Shown: positions 12,540-23,987 of the stretch, one piece after another
Layout of the letters: each line of letters begins with the position of its first letter
Position numbering within the stretch: position 1 is the first letter of the stretch
Assembly (NCBI GenBank): GCA_015501075.1
Contig: JADNYJ010000035.1
Coordinates: 62,001-126,000 of the forward strand
Direction: 5' to 3'
DNA: 64,000 bases
Origin: Gymnopilus junonius
Taxonomy: Eukaryota; Basidiomycota; Agaricomycetes; Agaricales; Galerinaceae
Translations under genes and position numbers: made by a program
The notes under the pieces: model-generated
What the model was told of the DNA's origin: nothing
The model's database searches: none
Seen by the model: the letters and a program-made list of their open reading frames with translations, nothing else

Positions 12540-12726
12540 TGTGAGGACGGTGAGTAGTTGTCGTAGAGAAACGCAGATGGCTTTGTCTGAAAGAACAAAA
12601 GACAGACAGGTCGACCTCTAACAGTCTCCGGCCCGCCATCCCCGGAAGCCCTTACCAAAGCAACGCGGAGTCGCGAATCTCGTCACAAACGTCGAGCTCG
12701 TCCACAACATATCTGGAACCTCTACC
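12540..12726. promoter_or_regulatory. short divergent (bidirectional) promoter region
   Basis: Only 187 bp separate the start codons of the prenyltransferase alpha subunit (minus) and the NOSIP-like gene (plus), so the two promoters must overlap. I see no clear TATA box. Co-regulation is an inference from spacing only. Confidence 0.5.
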
Positions 12727-14067
12727 ATGACAAAACATAGCAAGAACAACACCGCTTCCTCCATATTTACCTATGCCGAGTACAAAAAGCTTGACTATGG
12801 CACGAAGCGGCAACGACTAGGCAATGAATCTATGCGCCGATTTGATGCCTGCGCTTTATGTCTTGACCGTGCTCGTGAGCCTCTGGCGTGTCAGGAAGGC
12901 CACCTGTTCTGCAAGGAATGCGTTTATACAGATCTGCGTGCGTTTTGAACCAACTGCTTCATGAAATGACTAGTAAGATTGATTCATTTAAATCATCAGT
13001 AACCCAGAAGAACGCTATCAAACGACAAAAGGCTGAAATCCAGGCCCTCAGAAAAGAGGCCGAAGAGGAGAGAGTACGAGCACGCGAGGTAGCAAGGGAG
13101 CGTGTGCTACTAGATTTTGAAAGAGGGCAACTAAGCCTCGGACCTAAAAGTCCAAATCAACAGGAGCCGAATTCTTCAAGCGATGACGCCAGTACGCCTT
13201 TTTCTTCTTTTCAGCCTAATCCTTCGGTCTAAAATACTGGATTTTGTAGAAACTGGGTCTAAACGTAAAAATCCTTCTACACCATTCGCCTTCTCCCAGG
13301 ACACTGTTTCCACCCTTGCCGAACAGGCAGAAGAAGCAGCTTTGAAGAAGATTGAAGTTGAACAAGCTGAAGCACTGAAATCAAAATTACCCGACTTCTG
13401 GCTACCTTCACTCACGCCTACGCATACGTCAGGTCTACCCCAGACTCTGGAAGATATTCAAGCCAAGATGGAAATAGCAAAAACAGAATGCAGAGGCGGT
13501 GGTGCGGGCGCAGCCCATGTTCTTTCGTACGTGCCTGCTTGACGTTTCTTTCATGCCTGCCTCCTTCATACTTTTGGATTGCAGCATCAAAAACCTCGTT
13601 CCGGTTAAATTTACATTCTGGACACCTGCAGCTTCAAGCTCCTCGTCTACCTCAACGCCTACAAGTGAAAACTCAGCGTCGAAAAAAGAAGACGCAGAAC
13701 CGATGTGCCCGTCATGCAAAAGACGACTGTCTAATAGCGTCCTACTTTACTGTGAGCAGCCCCGCTTTCGTCCTGTCTGTTTCGGTTTTGGTGACGATTT
13801 CTGACCGAACATAACAGTGAGCAAACCATGTGGGCATGTCACTTGCAAGACATGTACGGACACTCTCGTACGACCAGGCAAGCAGTGCATCGTATGTGAT
13901 ACCAAGCTAAAAGAAAAGGACATTGTTGGGCTGAAGAGAGAAGGTGATGTCTTGCAATCTGGTCATGCCTTCTCAGCGATGCTGATACTTCGCTCCTTGT
14001 AGGTACTGGCTTTGCAGGCGGTGGGCTAGCGGAGACATCGAAATCCGGTGTCGCTTTTCAAGGATGA
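12727..14067 (+). CDS. NOSIP-type RING/U-box E3 ubiquitin ligase homologue
   Basis: Six exons (12727-12937, 13000-13191, 13250-13526, 13585-13751, 13818-13943, 14003-14067) join in phase to give 345 residues. The N-terminus MTKHSKNNTASSIFTYAEY and the first half-RING (CALCLDRAREPLACQEGHLF, then CKECVYTDLL) match nitric-oxide-synthase-interacting proteins. A coiled coil of Lys/Glu/Arg residues follows, and the second RING-like half is CPSCKRRLSNSVLLY, SKPCGHVTCKTCTDTLV and CIVCDTKL. The C-terminus GTGFAGGGLAETSKSGVAFQG is typical. In animals the protein is a nuclear E3 ligase associated with the spliceosome; a similar role is inferred here. All introns are 58-66 nt with good donor and acceptor sites, and no frame problem was found. 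Confidence 0.92.
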
Positions 14068-14590
14068 AGACAAATGGTAGGCAAAGCTTGGTTTGCCACA
14101 ATAATGCTGTTAGGGAGTTGTCCTTTGATGCAACCGCAGAATCTATGTATTCCTTAAACTTCGCAAATTATCAGGTTGCATTTGTGTTGCAAAGCGAGTT
14201 AATTTTGTATTATACACATGTATCTTGTACTGTAGTTATGTGGTTCGGTGGGCAAGCTTACTTATTGCTCGCATCGTGCATTCTGTTGAAACAATGCTAT
14301 TTGCGATGCAGCGCAGCTCGTTGAATTGTCTCTAACCAAGAGCAATCGGATTTCAACCTTGTCCGTTGATGGACAGCTGTGAGTCCGGATGTTGCACGGC
14401 ACAATTTCATGAGATTCTCCGTAGTGCGGGCGCCCTTGTCACGACTCGGAATGACCCGTTCAAGGACGTTTTGTTGGAATGTTTGGCTGGCAGCCAAGGC
14501 AAGATGGCAAGGAGCCAGAAGTTGGGACTACACTTCTTCCCCACGGAGAGCCGTACTCTCGTTTGGTGAGATAGGCTATGTGGAAGGTGA
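14068..14590. other. intergenic region between convergent genes
   Basis: About 520 bp between the 3' ends of the NOSIP-like gene and DUF6534 copy 1. I see no coding or repeat signal. Confidence 0.5.
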
Positions 14591-16213
14591 TCAGGACCAT
14601 GCATTATGTGGTAAGGAAAAGGAGAAATGACATACAGAAGCAACGCACGTATCAGGGCTCTCAGGACCCATCGAGTCCTTCCTCCGATCCTCCTCGCTGA
14701 TCTCGATCATAGTCATGCCTGTAGTGTCTATAGAACGACCCATATTTCTCCCGCAAGTGCGTTCGTTATGCTCATCGTGTGGCCGATCTTCCTCTCCCTC
14801 CATTTCTCCTTCTCCTATAGACCTCGTTTCTCCTCCTTCGCCTCCTCCAGCTGAGCGTGCGAACACCAGCGCGGACCTAACAGGTTGGTCATACGTCAAG
14901 TACGTCCTGGAGGCTTGATCGTCCACATAACCAGAAGGCCTTGCAAACCGAACTCGGCTGTTCAGGAGCGCCATGAATGTATTTGCGTACATGTTTCCCA
15001 GGATAGCCGAGGTAGTTTGAAAATAGGTTTGGCCGTTCGGAAGGAGGGAAAGGGCGGTATTAATAACAGCAATGAGAGCTATAAAAATTGTTCAAGAGAG
15101 GACTTCGTCAGTAAACGGGACACGATTGCCTTGATAGACGAAAGGCGCGCTTACTTAACAAACCGCCTGACATGATAAAAGCACGGATTGCTGTGGGGAC
15201 GCGATTGCCTTTAAGTTTGTACGTGGAGCTAGGGCTCAAGTACTGCCGTAAAAGATCAGGATCACGTATTTTTTTAAAATGCAGGGTTGTCGCTCACGTA
15301 CATAGTAGCTCATGCAAGCCGTGATGAGAATATCGCACAAAGCCCCGGAGCCATTCCAGACCTGCAGTTAAAAAAATATCAGAACATCAGACCGAAAATT
15401 ACGAGGGCAACCAACTCACTCCTGTGGCAACGAATCCTTGGTGAGTCATGAACCTCGAGAACTTTACAGCGTCATGTCCAACCACCCCAGTCCAGATTCC
15501 CCCACCGAATTGCGTTACCGCTAGCTATTTCCGGCGGCCGCCCGTGTCAGGATCTGCTGAGCAGACAGAATCATGTTGACGAGACGTGACTTACGAGGAC
15601 GATAAACAAAGGAATAAGCTTCGCTCTTGACATGGCCCATATTTGGAGTGCATAAAAAGCTTGTACTATTAATGCCACTGCAATGAGGCCAGTCAGCTGT
15701 TCTGGTTGGGTGGAGAAAGGAATGACTTTGACATACCAACTGCACTTATTATGGGGACAGAGAACCATATTTCCGTAATCTCGCCGATGGTGTCTACATT
15801 TCCAAATCCATTTCCAAAGGTATGGAAAGATGACTGGGAGAACAGAACGGTTTGCACCAACATGAGGACGTATATGCCATAGACCAGCCCGAGATTGAAG
15901 ATTGGATCTTTCAGGAATGCAAGGTAGTAAATGTCTGCCATGTTCAAGAAACCCTGGTCAACAGAAGTCAAAGGTTGAACAATGCCTTGTGCTCACAAAC
16001 TTGCATCGAAAGTACCCCAAACATGCCCCAGTCGAGGAGGTACCCAATCAGCTGCACTAACGGTCAATTTCACCCACATTTTTTGAAAACTGTAGCCTCA
16101 CCAGAGGGCCCGCACTACAAAGGCAACGCGGTTAGAAATCAGAGGCCAAACGCGATACAAATTGAGACGTACATCCTCGCTATGTTGGCCGGGATTTGAG
16201 GCGACGCATTCAT
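14591..16213 (-). CDS. DUF6534 seven-helix membrane protein, copy 1
   Basis: Nine minus-strand exons (16173-16213, 16102-16114, 15997-16051, 15737-15934, 15595-15677, 15420-15524, 15302-15361, 15155-15242, 14591-15078) give 376 residues. Family landmarks are GPLLIGYLLDWGMFGVLSMQ, the motif YIYYLAFLKD, EIWFSVPIISAVG, VALIVQAFYALQIW, VWNGSGALCDILITACMSYY and the last conserved block ILGNMYANTFMALLNSR. Hydrophobic stretches predict seven helices. DUF6534 proteins are abundant in mushroom fungi and have no established function. Exon 2 is a 13 nt micro-exon (positions 16102-16114), conserved in copies 2 and 3. The tail after the conserved core is long and acidic; its last 20 residues may belong to an unrecognised terminal intron. 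Confidence 0.85.
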
Positions 16214-17048
16214 GGACACAAGAGAGGGTGGTGGGAGAGAAGAAATAGAGGAAACGGCGGGAACGTTGTGGAGGCTACGTTCATTTACTACTAATTTACT
16301 ACTAATGGACTTTAGAAGAAGCGAGGTTGATTATGCGATAACCGGGAACTTGTTCAGAAGAACCTGCCATGCGTGAACGTAGGAGCACGCGGTTTCTGTC
16401 ACACAAGCCGAGAGGAGAGAATGCGGCAGAATGTAGAAATTTCTCTTTTTGGCGAACAATTCTCTACAATTCTTCGGTTAAGGAGGCGATCTCGTCGAAA
16501 ACATACCAAATCTAGCTTCTAGTTTCCAGAAACGGTGCACTAGTCGACTTCTTAGAGGCAAATACCGAGGAACAAGGAACAATGAACGTTTACAAAAGTT
16601 CGGTCAGTAGCGGGGCAGTTATAAGCAGTTATATCGTCACGTTCGTTTGTATTCCAGGCACAAATGAGAACCTGCTCTCCTGAAGTCTGAAGTCTGTGAA
16701 ATGAGAGTTCAGTGAGAGCTAGAAATTGTGAAGGTGGGAAAATGTGGCCGGACACCCCAATGGAGAAGAAATAACTTGCGAGCAGCCAAAGCGGCATTGT
16801 GCAGGGTCGCACGCGGTCGTCGGAATTCAGAATAAAAATAGTTATGTTTTCCTAGGTCGAACGGCCGCGCCACAGAAGGTGGTAAAAGCAGAAAATTTTG
16901 GATTATCAGGGGTAGATATGCTTGAAGTTCATAAAATTATAGTTCCGCGACATCCTAGGTTGGCGATCGTTGCAAGACAAAAGCAAACGAAAAGACATAA
17001 TCTCGGGTGGGATCAAGGCGCGCCAAGGATGCCCAGAAAGGCGATAGA
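16214..17048. other. intergenic region upstream of DUF6534 copy 1
   Basis: The region lies between the divergent DUF6534 copy 1 and ORC3 and should carry the DUF6534 promoter. Short open frames (for example 16552-16812 minus and 16744-17091 plus) show no family signature. Confidence 0.45.
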
Positions 17049-17380
17049 ACGCGTACGTGTCGTCACCTTGGCTCAGCTCCGATTGGGTTAAAGGGACTAG
17101 ACTGTTAATATTACCGTCCCAGTACCTGTCTGTTCAATACGGCTCGCAGGAAGGCCGACATGTTGCTATTGGCCGTGAGAAATGCAGTTTGAGCGCGCGA
17201 CAAAACTGGAACTTGAAGCGCGCGGCGGGGCCTTCCGCCACGCGTGGACGGCGTTTACACGTGATGATATGGCATTTCTCACGCACACGTCGCGCGGATT
17301 CAGAATTGAACTGGGGACGCGTCTCGACATTTTGAACTTCATCGACATCCTAAGTTTTCCTAAGGACTCTCTTTACGCGT
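17049..17380 (+). promoter_or_regulatory. cluster of four MluI cell-cycle boxes (ACGCGT) upstream of ORC3
   Basis: ACGCGT occurs at 17049-17054, 17240-17245, 17317-17322 and 17375-17380, within 332 bp and ending 26 bp before the chosen ORC3 start codon. In ascomycete yeasts this hexamer is the binding site of MBF (Mbp1/Swi6), which drives G1/S expression of replication genes. The elements are seen directly; MBF control is inferred. The last three also fall inside an open frame from ATG 17182 that is in phase with ORC3, so they may lie in a 5' leader. Confidence 0.6.
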
Positions 17381-17406
17381 TACTCTACCTTGCGCTACTG
17401 TCTGAC

Positions 17407-20159
17407 ATGCCAGACGCTGAACTTCCTAATCTTGACGACATAAGCAAGGTGGGTTGTTCGTGTCATCTTTTCAGTCTTTCCCTCTTTTCTGACAAGGATT
17501 GTATCAAGACAGTTTTTTGTATTCCGTACAACCCACCCGGTATGAAGTCGCTTTATTACTGCGAAGGCCGCACTCAGACTATGACCAGAGGAAGCAGATG
17601 GCGCAGAAGAGCAACATAGGTTGCATGCCTCTGCACACGAAGAACGTGATTTGGAAAATGGGGAAGACTTAAGGTTCTTGGCATATAAGGAAGCTTGGAA
17701 AATATGTCTGGAAAGGATGCAGGTTAGTGCGTGCTACAACATTGACAAAGTCTAGTTGACTATAAAGGTATGCAGAGAGTCATTCAAGAGCTACAAAAGT
17801 CGTCCATAAGGGCAGTGGTAGACGAAGTGCGGTCGTCATACACCAACGTTCTTCCAGGTCTGCCCTATGAAGAACTCCCGGTGGTCTCGGTAATCAGTAC
17901 GCAGCACACTTCCATTGTGAACTACCCCTCATGCATGGTCAGATCCGGGACTTGGATCAACATTTCTTGAGGATATCTCTACTCAGCTGGAAAATGGGCA
18001 ATTATCCGAACTAAGCCAAAATGTCGAGTGCATTGTCACTCACCTGTATCCTGGAGACCTTCCGAATGTCTCAAGTGGAATGCGTGCCATTGTATCTAGC
18101 TTTGTGGAAAGGGAGGACACTCAGGATAGAGGTATTCTTTATTCCGTTGGGTTTAGCAATGAGAACTAATCTGAAGGTTTCTAGTGAATCGCAAGCCTTC
18201 ATCATCTCTTGCGAATTACGATATTAAATTTCTACGTGCTTGGTATCGGGCTCGACTCAAGACATCCGGCAGGCAATTTTCACTAGTAAAGACTAGACCA
18301 CGACTTATTCTCAACCTTCAGGTTCTGATAACTCATCTTCCCTCAACCTTGTCGTGGTTCTTCACGAATTTGAACAGCTCGATCCGCAGGTCATGCAAGA
18401 TATCTTTTACATATGCAGGTAAAGATATGCTATATGTCATCGCTATCATTACCGAATATTTTATAGCGGGTCTATATCTGCCTTACGGCTTATCTTCTTA
18501 ATTTCCATGTCGTCTTCTTTGAATTACTTGAGCGCAAACTATCCAAGAGCAACGATGTCACTTTTACGAGTGCGCTCCTTTACAACGCCTTCTGGCCCTG
18601 AAGTGCTGCAAGAAGTACTTTTGAAAGTAGGCTAAAAAGCTAGGCCATTCCAGGTTTATTGTGCTCATTTCGGCCATAGACTTTTTTCGATACTCATTTC
18701 GAGCCTTTCGTTATGATCGGACCCGCACTAATCGAGTATCTACAAGACTACTTTACGCGTTTCCATTCCTCTATGGATGCTATTCTTACTATCTTGCAGG
18801 TATGTTCCGTACAAGTGTGTTGGCGAAAAATCTTACCTCTAGCTTACATTAGATCGGTCATCTGAAACATTTTAGTTCAGATCCTTTGACAGTGCTTGTC
18901 CGAGGAACCCCTTCGACTGATGTTCTCTCCAAGCCAGGCAGCTTCGGATTTTTGAGGTCGCTTTCTGCGAGATTAGCCCACGCCTTAGCTGTACAGGATG
19001 TCGAATTGGAGGGCGATGTATTTCATCCGCTTTCAAATATTCCTCAAGTCATCGAGAATGTCAATCATGCACGCCAAATTTTCTACTCACGACTACGCTC
19101 TTTGCGTCTTGGGTTTGGCATCATGATCTGTATTCAGTCTTTTCTAGAAAAGGAGGGGTACAGAGGTCTTGAATGGTCTATCGCTGCCAATAAAGGTGTT
19201 ATATGTGATGCCATGATCAACCTTCTGAAAGGCCACTTCACCAGAGACGTCAAAGAGCTGGTGAGATACACGAGGTTGGTACAGCCCTTGATCCCCAATA
19301 CCATTACTCATCTACGCCCAGGAAATTGAAACAAGACGAGCTGCGCTCCCTTTTAGATAGGCTCCATGCACTCTTTCTTTATTTGCCTCCGCGCGTTCGC
19401 ACGGAGGAAAAAAAGTCGCTTGACCAGCTGGGTCGGATGAAAACGTCCCTGGAAGAATCAAATTCCCGTGCTAATGCTTCTGCTGACATTTCTGCCAGTT
19501 TGAGTGAATGGGTGGGCCAATACCTTGGGTATGATTGTATAAATCTGCGCCGAGGAGCTTCCTAATTTTTTATGGTTTTCAGGGAGAAGTTAAACCTGCC
19601 GGAGGAGTGCGATCTCTGGGATATATGGTATACCGGTCTTGCTCCGTTCCCATCAGAGGTAAGCTTCTTTCGTTTTAGTCCGTCTAGCAAGAAGCTTATC
19701 CAATAACATTATAAGCTGCTGAATCCCTCCATCCGCGCTTCTCTGATGGCTGGTCTATTACGGCCACATGATTACGTCGAGGATATAAACGGCAATGTGA
19801 ATACAGAGCCTTCGCAGAAGAACATCTGGGAACTTCCTGACACTAGTATCCTGTTCAAGAGATACCTGGACAGTGGGAAAATGATCAACGTCTATGACTG
19901 GTTTGAATCCTTCAAAGATGTTTTGGATTCCCAGCGAACTCACCTGAAAGAGCCAATCTCTCCGCAGAAGCGAGTAAAGTCGAAGGTGAAGTCTCAAGTA
20001 CCTGACGCAACGGAAGACGATGACAAGTGGGATATCGAAGTACAAGCTCGCTTTATTCGAGCGTTGCATGAGCTCGATTATCTTGGCTTTATCAAACACA
20101 CTAATCGCAAAGCAGATCATTTGTTGAGAACTATTTTTGATGTCAATGGCGCCGATTGA
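17407..20159 (+). CDS. ORC3: origin recognition complex subunit 3
   Basis: Thirteen proposed exons: 17407-17448, 17509-17539, 17589-17722, 17776-17896, 17943-18131, 18185-18268, 18322-18418, 18467-18626, 18680-18799, 18853-19274, 19322-19528, 19583-19658 and 19716-20159 (708 residues). ORC3 landmarks include AYKEAWKICLERMQ, LNLVVVLHEFEQLDP with MQDIFYIC, PFVMIGPALIEYLQDYFTRF and the C-terminal winged-helix block QARFIRALHELDYLGFIKH. ORC3 is part of the six-subunit complex that marks replication origins. The splice at 18269-18321 is uncertain: no GT donor gives the right frame without losing a conserved block, and I used a 53 nt GC-AG intron; a one-base error or a GT donor at 18236 are alternatives. 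An in-frame upstream ATG at 17182 would add 75 residues that do not look like ORC3. Confidence 0.87.
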
Positions 20160-21065
20160 CAGGTGTATCGTGCATATATATTTTCCTTGTTAAGCTACGA
20201 GGAATCGAATTCTCATCCAATGTTGTAGGATATTCACACTGATAATCCATATTTTCTACATTGTGGGAGCATGTTCGCATTCAGGTCCGGATTAAAGAGG
20301 TAGGCACAAAAATAGTCGTTTATCTTGATTCACGATTTTTAGAAACCTTCTCTGATGCTGATCGATTTAAGCGTTCCACGTTAGAACCAAACGCGGTTAT
20401 GAGGCGCTTTCCACAGTTTGAAGTCTTCAATCTATCAATTGTCAATGCATCAATCAATCAGGGGTTGTCCTGACCTGAGTGGCCGGAGGCACAACAGTGC
20501 GACTGAAGGCAGAACTTGTTAGTGCTATGTAGCAGAAAGTCGTACAAGGTGACAGACGTGGAGGTTATCAGCGAGGTTGATATAATTATTACGTGCGGTA
20601 TCATGGCCCAGTGACAAAGAATGCGCTGTTCCGCTTGTCGGTGAATAAGAATCTGGAATGCGAACTGGGCGCTCCCATCTCATTAGAGACGGATTACGGT
20701 CGGAGTAAACTCCGAGTGGGATGAGCAAGCGTCGTGATAGGCGGGATAGTGACGCCTCGGATACTTATTCTTCAACACCAGCCATCGATGTCCTATACAA
20801 TGTGTAAGATGCATTCATATGGTACTACAGATTACATTTTAAAGCCTACGGTACCGCGCACCGCTATAGAAAATAGAACGGCAGCAATTCCTGTGAAGTG
20901 TTGTAACAAAGTAAAAAGTCCCCAAAAGAAAGAAACGAAAGAATAATTTAGTTATTGAAGACCATTGTGCAGGGCTTCGTTCTACAGCCTTTCTCGGGAA
21001 TCATATTTTCCTTGGCTTGTCATCGTAGAGATCGTCGCGGGGTTGACCCTGAATATGTAAAGATG
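20160..21065. other. intergenic region between convergent genes
   Basis: About 900 bp separate the 3' ends of ORC3 and DUF6534 copy 2. I see no conserved coding sequence or clear repeat. Confidence 0.45.
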
Positions 21066-22489
21066 TTAAGTATACTTAATTTCGGCATTTTTGGTAAAAG
21101 GGTCCACAACCTTGGCATTTCCCCAGTTCTCCACAGGAGGGAAGGTGACTTCCTCTCTGGTGATCGCCACACCACCACGCATCTCGTACGCGTTGACATT
21201 TCGAACGGTGGTTTCAACACGAGATCGAGGTCCGACGGAGGAAATTTCATGTGACGATGTGTTGTTGTCAGCACCGATCTTCATTCGACTGTTAAAGACA
21301 GCCATCATAGAATTAGAGTAGAGCTTTCCAAGAATACCGGCGGTGGTCATGTAATAGGTTGGGTGACCAGGAAGTAAAGCCAAGATGAAGTTGAGAAGGG
21401 CAATAACGGCTATTAAGGTCGGACAATTAGCAAGACCGTCCTTTCAAAAGGCCCAGACGTACCGGTCAGGGAACCTGTTTCAATCGTCAACCGGATAATT
21501 TTCTTCAGCAAAAGTGAAGTATGTTTCATTCCCGTGTTTCGGCGGGACAGCTTAAAGGCTACCTTTAGTTCAAGGTCAAACTTGAAATAAACGTGGCTCA
21601 CATATACAGTCATGCAGACGGCAATGATTATATCACAGAGGGCGCTGCCCCCGTTCCAGATCTAACAGACAACGTCAAAAAAGGGTCTCGTAGGACTATA
21701 AATTTAGTATCGACGAACTCCTGTGGTGATAAAAGACTTTTTTCCCAAGAACTGGCTATTGAAGACAGCCTCTTTCGACTCAACACCTGTGGCTATGGAT
21801 CCTCCCAGTTGAATGACTGCTAGCTAGAAGATTGTTAGAAGGAGTAAGCTGAAATACCAAGGCACGTACCAGAACTATAAACGATGCAACGATCTTGGAC
21901 TGCGCAAGGATGCTGATTCGATAGGCATAGAACGTCTGAGCAACGAAAGCAACTGGAGATATACAATGATCAAATTCACTGGATGCTCTCTGATTTTGGC
22001 AGCTGGCTTACCAATGCCACTCATAATGGGAACGCTGAACCAGATGGTCCCAATTTCGTCAAGAAATAGGACATTCCCAAAGCCTTCCGCGAAGCCATGG
22101 AAGGCTGTCTGAGTCAGGAGGAACGTCTGCGTAGCTTCGAAGAGGTATACTCCAACTACGAGGTATTTGCTATGCTCCGGATCGTTCGGAAAGGCAAGAT
22201 AATACATATCTAAAGATTCTCAGTAGGTCGCCAGGATCAATGACCAGCTGCTGAACTCACAAACTTGCATCGAGAGGACACCGAATAATGCCCAGTTGAA
22301 CAAGAATCCAAGCAACTATTACCAAAGTTTATGATGAGGTCACTAGAGATACGCTTGCACTAACCAATGGACCGGCACTATGAAAACCCGATTATCAAAA
22401 TTTAGAACATGCATGGCACTGCGATAGAGAAAGACTTACACTCTGCCGATGTCTGGTGGAATTGGTGGAAGCGCTGCTGGAGACTCCAT
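21066..22489 (-). CDS. DUF6534 seven-helix membrane protein, copy 2
   Basis: Nine minus-strand exons (22440-22489, 22365-22377, 22261-22315, 22012-22209, 21870-21952, 21719-21823, 21602-21661, 21463-21550, 21066-21409) give 331 residues. Exons 2 to 8 have exactly the same lengths as in copy 1 (13, 55, 198, 83, 105, 60 and 88 nt), so the copies share an ancestral gene structure. Landmarks are MYYLAFPND, EIGTIWFSVPIMSGIG, VAFVAQTFYAYRISIL, IWNGGSALCDIIIAVCMTVY, IIRLTIETGSLT and LPGHPTYYMTTAGILGKLYS. The reading frame is intact throughout. The N-terminus MESPAALPPIPPDIGR is similar to that of copy 3. Function unknown; a plasma-membrane or internal-membrane location is inferred from the helices. 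Confidence 0.87.
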
Positions 22490-23987
22490 AACGGACGTGG
22501 TTGGATGCGCAGAATCCTAACAGGCCGAACCCTGGTTCCGAAAGTTATATAACTCCAGGGCGCTGGTGTAAGCTACAAATCGGGCAACGGAAGATGGCAA
22601 GTGGCATCAAGAGTTAGACGGAGGCGACAGCAGGCGAGCATATGGTCTTTCGATCAGTAGTACGTCCGATCTGCCAGAGCCCCGTATTTTTAGAGATGGC
22701 TGAGATAAAAGAATGAAGTACTTAGCTGAAACGTGTCCTGGGATTTACTCCAAGTATGGTTGCTTCTATGGGAGCTCTAACTGCTTCTCTATCCCCGGTA
22801 ATCTCCACTGTCGGCTTGGTGGATAAGCTTGGATAAGTCACTTCGAAATGATTAAGCGTTGTTCCGCACTCACCTCACAGAGAGTACATAATTATATCTG
22901 CAACTTCAAACGCTTATACGTATGTTTCAGCGACTTCAGCGACTTTAAAAGTCTTCTGGTATACCCAGACCGAGTTGGCCAAAATGCCCGACAGAAATAC
23001 TTCAGGTTGTGTGACAAAGATGATAAATGTGATAGTCAAGCATTGAGTTATTTTAGAACCAGCAAGCAACTGAGGACACTGGGTAGACACTGGCAGCTGG
23101 ATGGTCATCATCATAGCAGTGCTAATGGGCAGAAATGATTGTTGCACAGCTGGACGCCAGGCATCAACGGTCAAGCTCGAAGTGTGGCGGCTGGGTTCGC
23201 ATAGCTACAAAGTCGTTAACACCCTAATCAGGTTACTAACAATGATTTGCGTCCTTACTTTATTTCTGAGCTAAATGATCAAAGCTTTCTGTCGACTCGG
23301 TGTAGGTTCCCATGATGTCAATGTCAGATCCCAGTAGCACGAGGTTACCTATATACTAGACTGATTCCACTTTACTTGTTAACGCGATATGGACATCAAG
23401 TCTTGATTTTGCTGAAGGTATTGGCTATGAACGTTATCTTACGGTTATGATGTCGAGCAACTATGGTTTCGCAAGATCTGTTTTTGCTTTCTAGTAGCGC
23501 TGAGTCGATGCCATTAATCATATTCTTTGGAAACCCATATGAGCACTCAGATGCATGACAGCATTCAAGACGGTTGACTTGAGTTCCATGTTGAGAAAGA
23601 TTCCACAGTAGACTGTCCGAGAGAAATACCAAGGATTACCATTGAACACCATTGTCCACGTCAAGAGCCGCACGCAACCTGCTGCTTCTGAACCAGAATA
23701 ACTATTGTCCAAGGCGAAGCAGGGCACATTATTATATGGAATTATAATTAGCAACGTACCTAAGTTATTAAAGTACAGGAGATAGACTGAGATGTTTCTT
23801 TTAAATTTCGCACAAAGACTATCATCAACACACGATCCTTGGCATGCACACAGTAAGTGCACGAACGTGTTAAAATACTTGAATTCCGCTACGTCTGTAT
23901 CAGAGAAGATCACAGAAGCAAGATTTGAGACCGTGATATATGATGATCAGGAGGAGGTTCGCAGGCGTACCCAATAATGCGGACAAA
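22490..23987. other. 1.5 kb spacer between DUF6534 copies 2 and 3
   Basis: No DUF6534-like fragment or other conserved coding sequence is visible here. The 3' part has scattered short open frames without motifs. The 5' part should hold the copy 2 promoter. Confidence 0.45.

Noticed and set aside
17182..17406. N-terminal extension of ORC3 from ATG 17182
   Set aside because: It is in frame and open, but the 75 residues do not look like ORC3 and the stretch holds three of the four ACGCGT boxes, so it fits a promoter or leader better.
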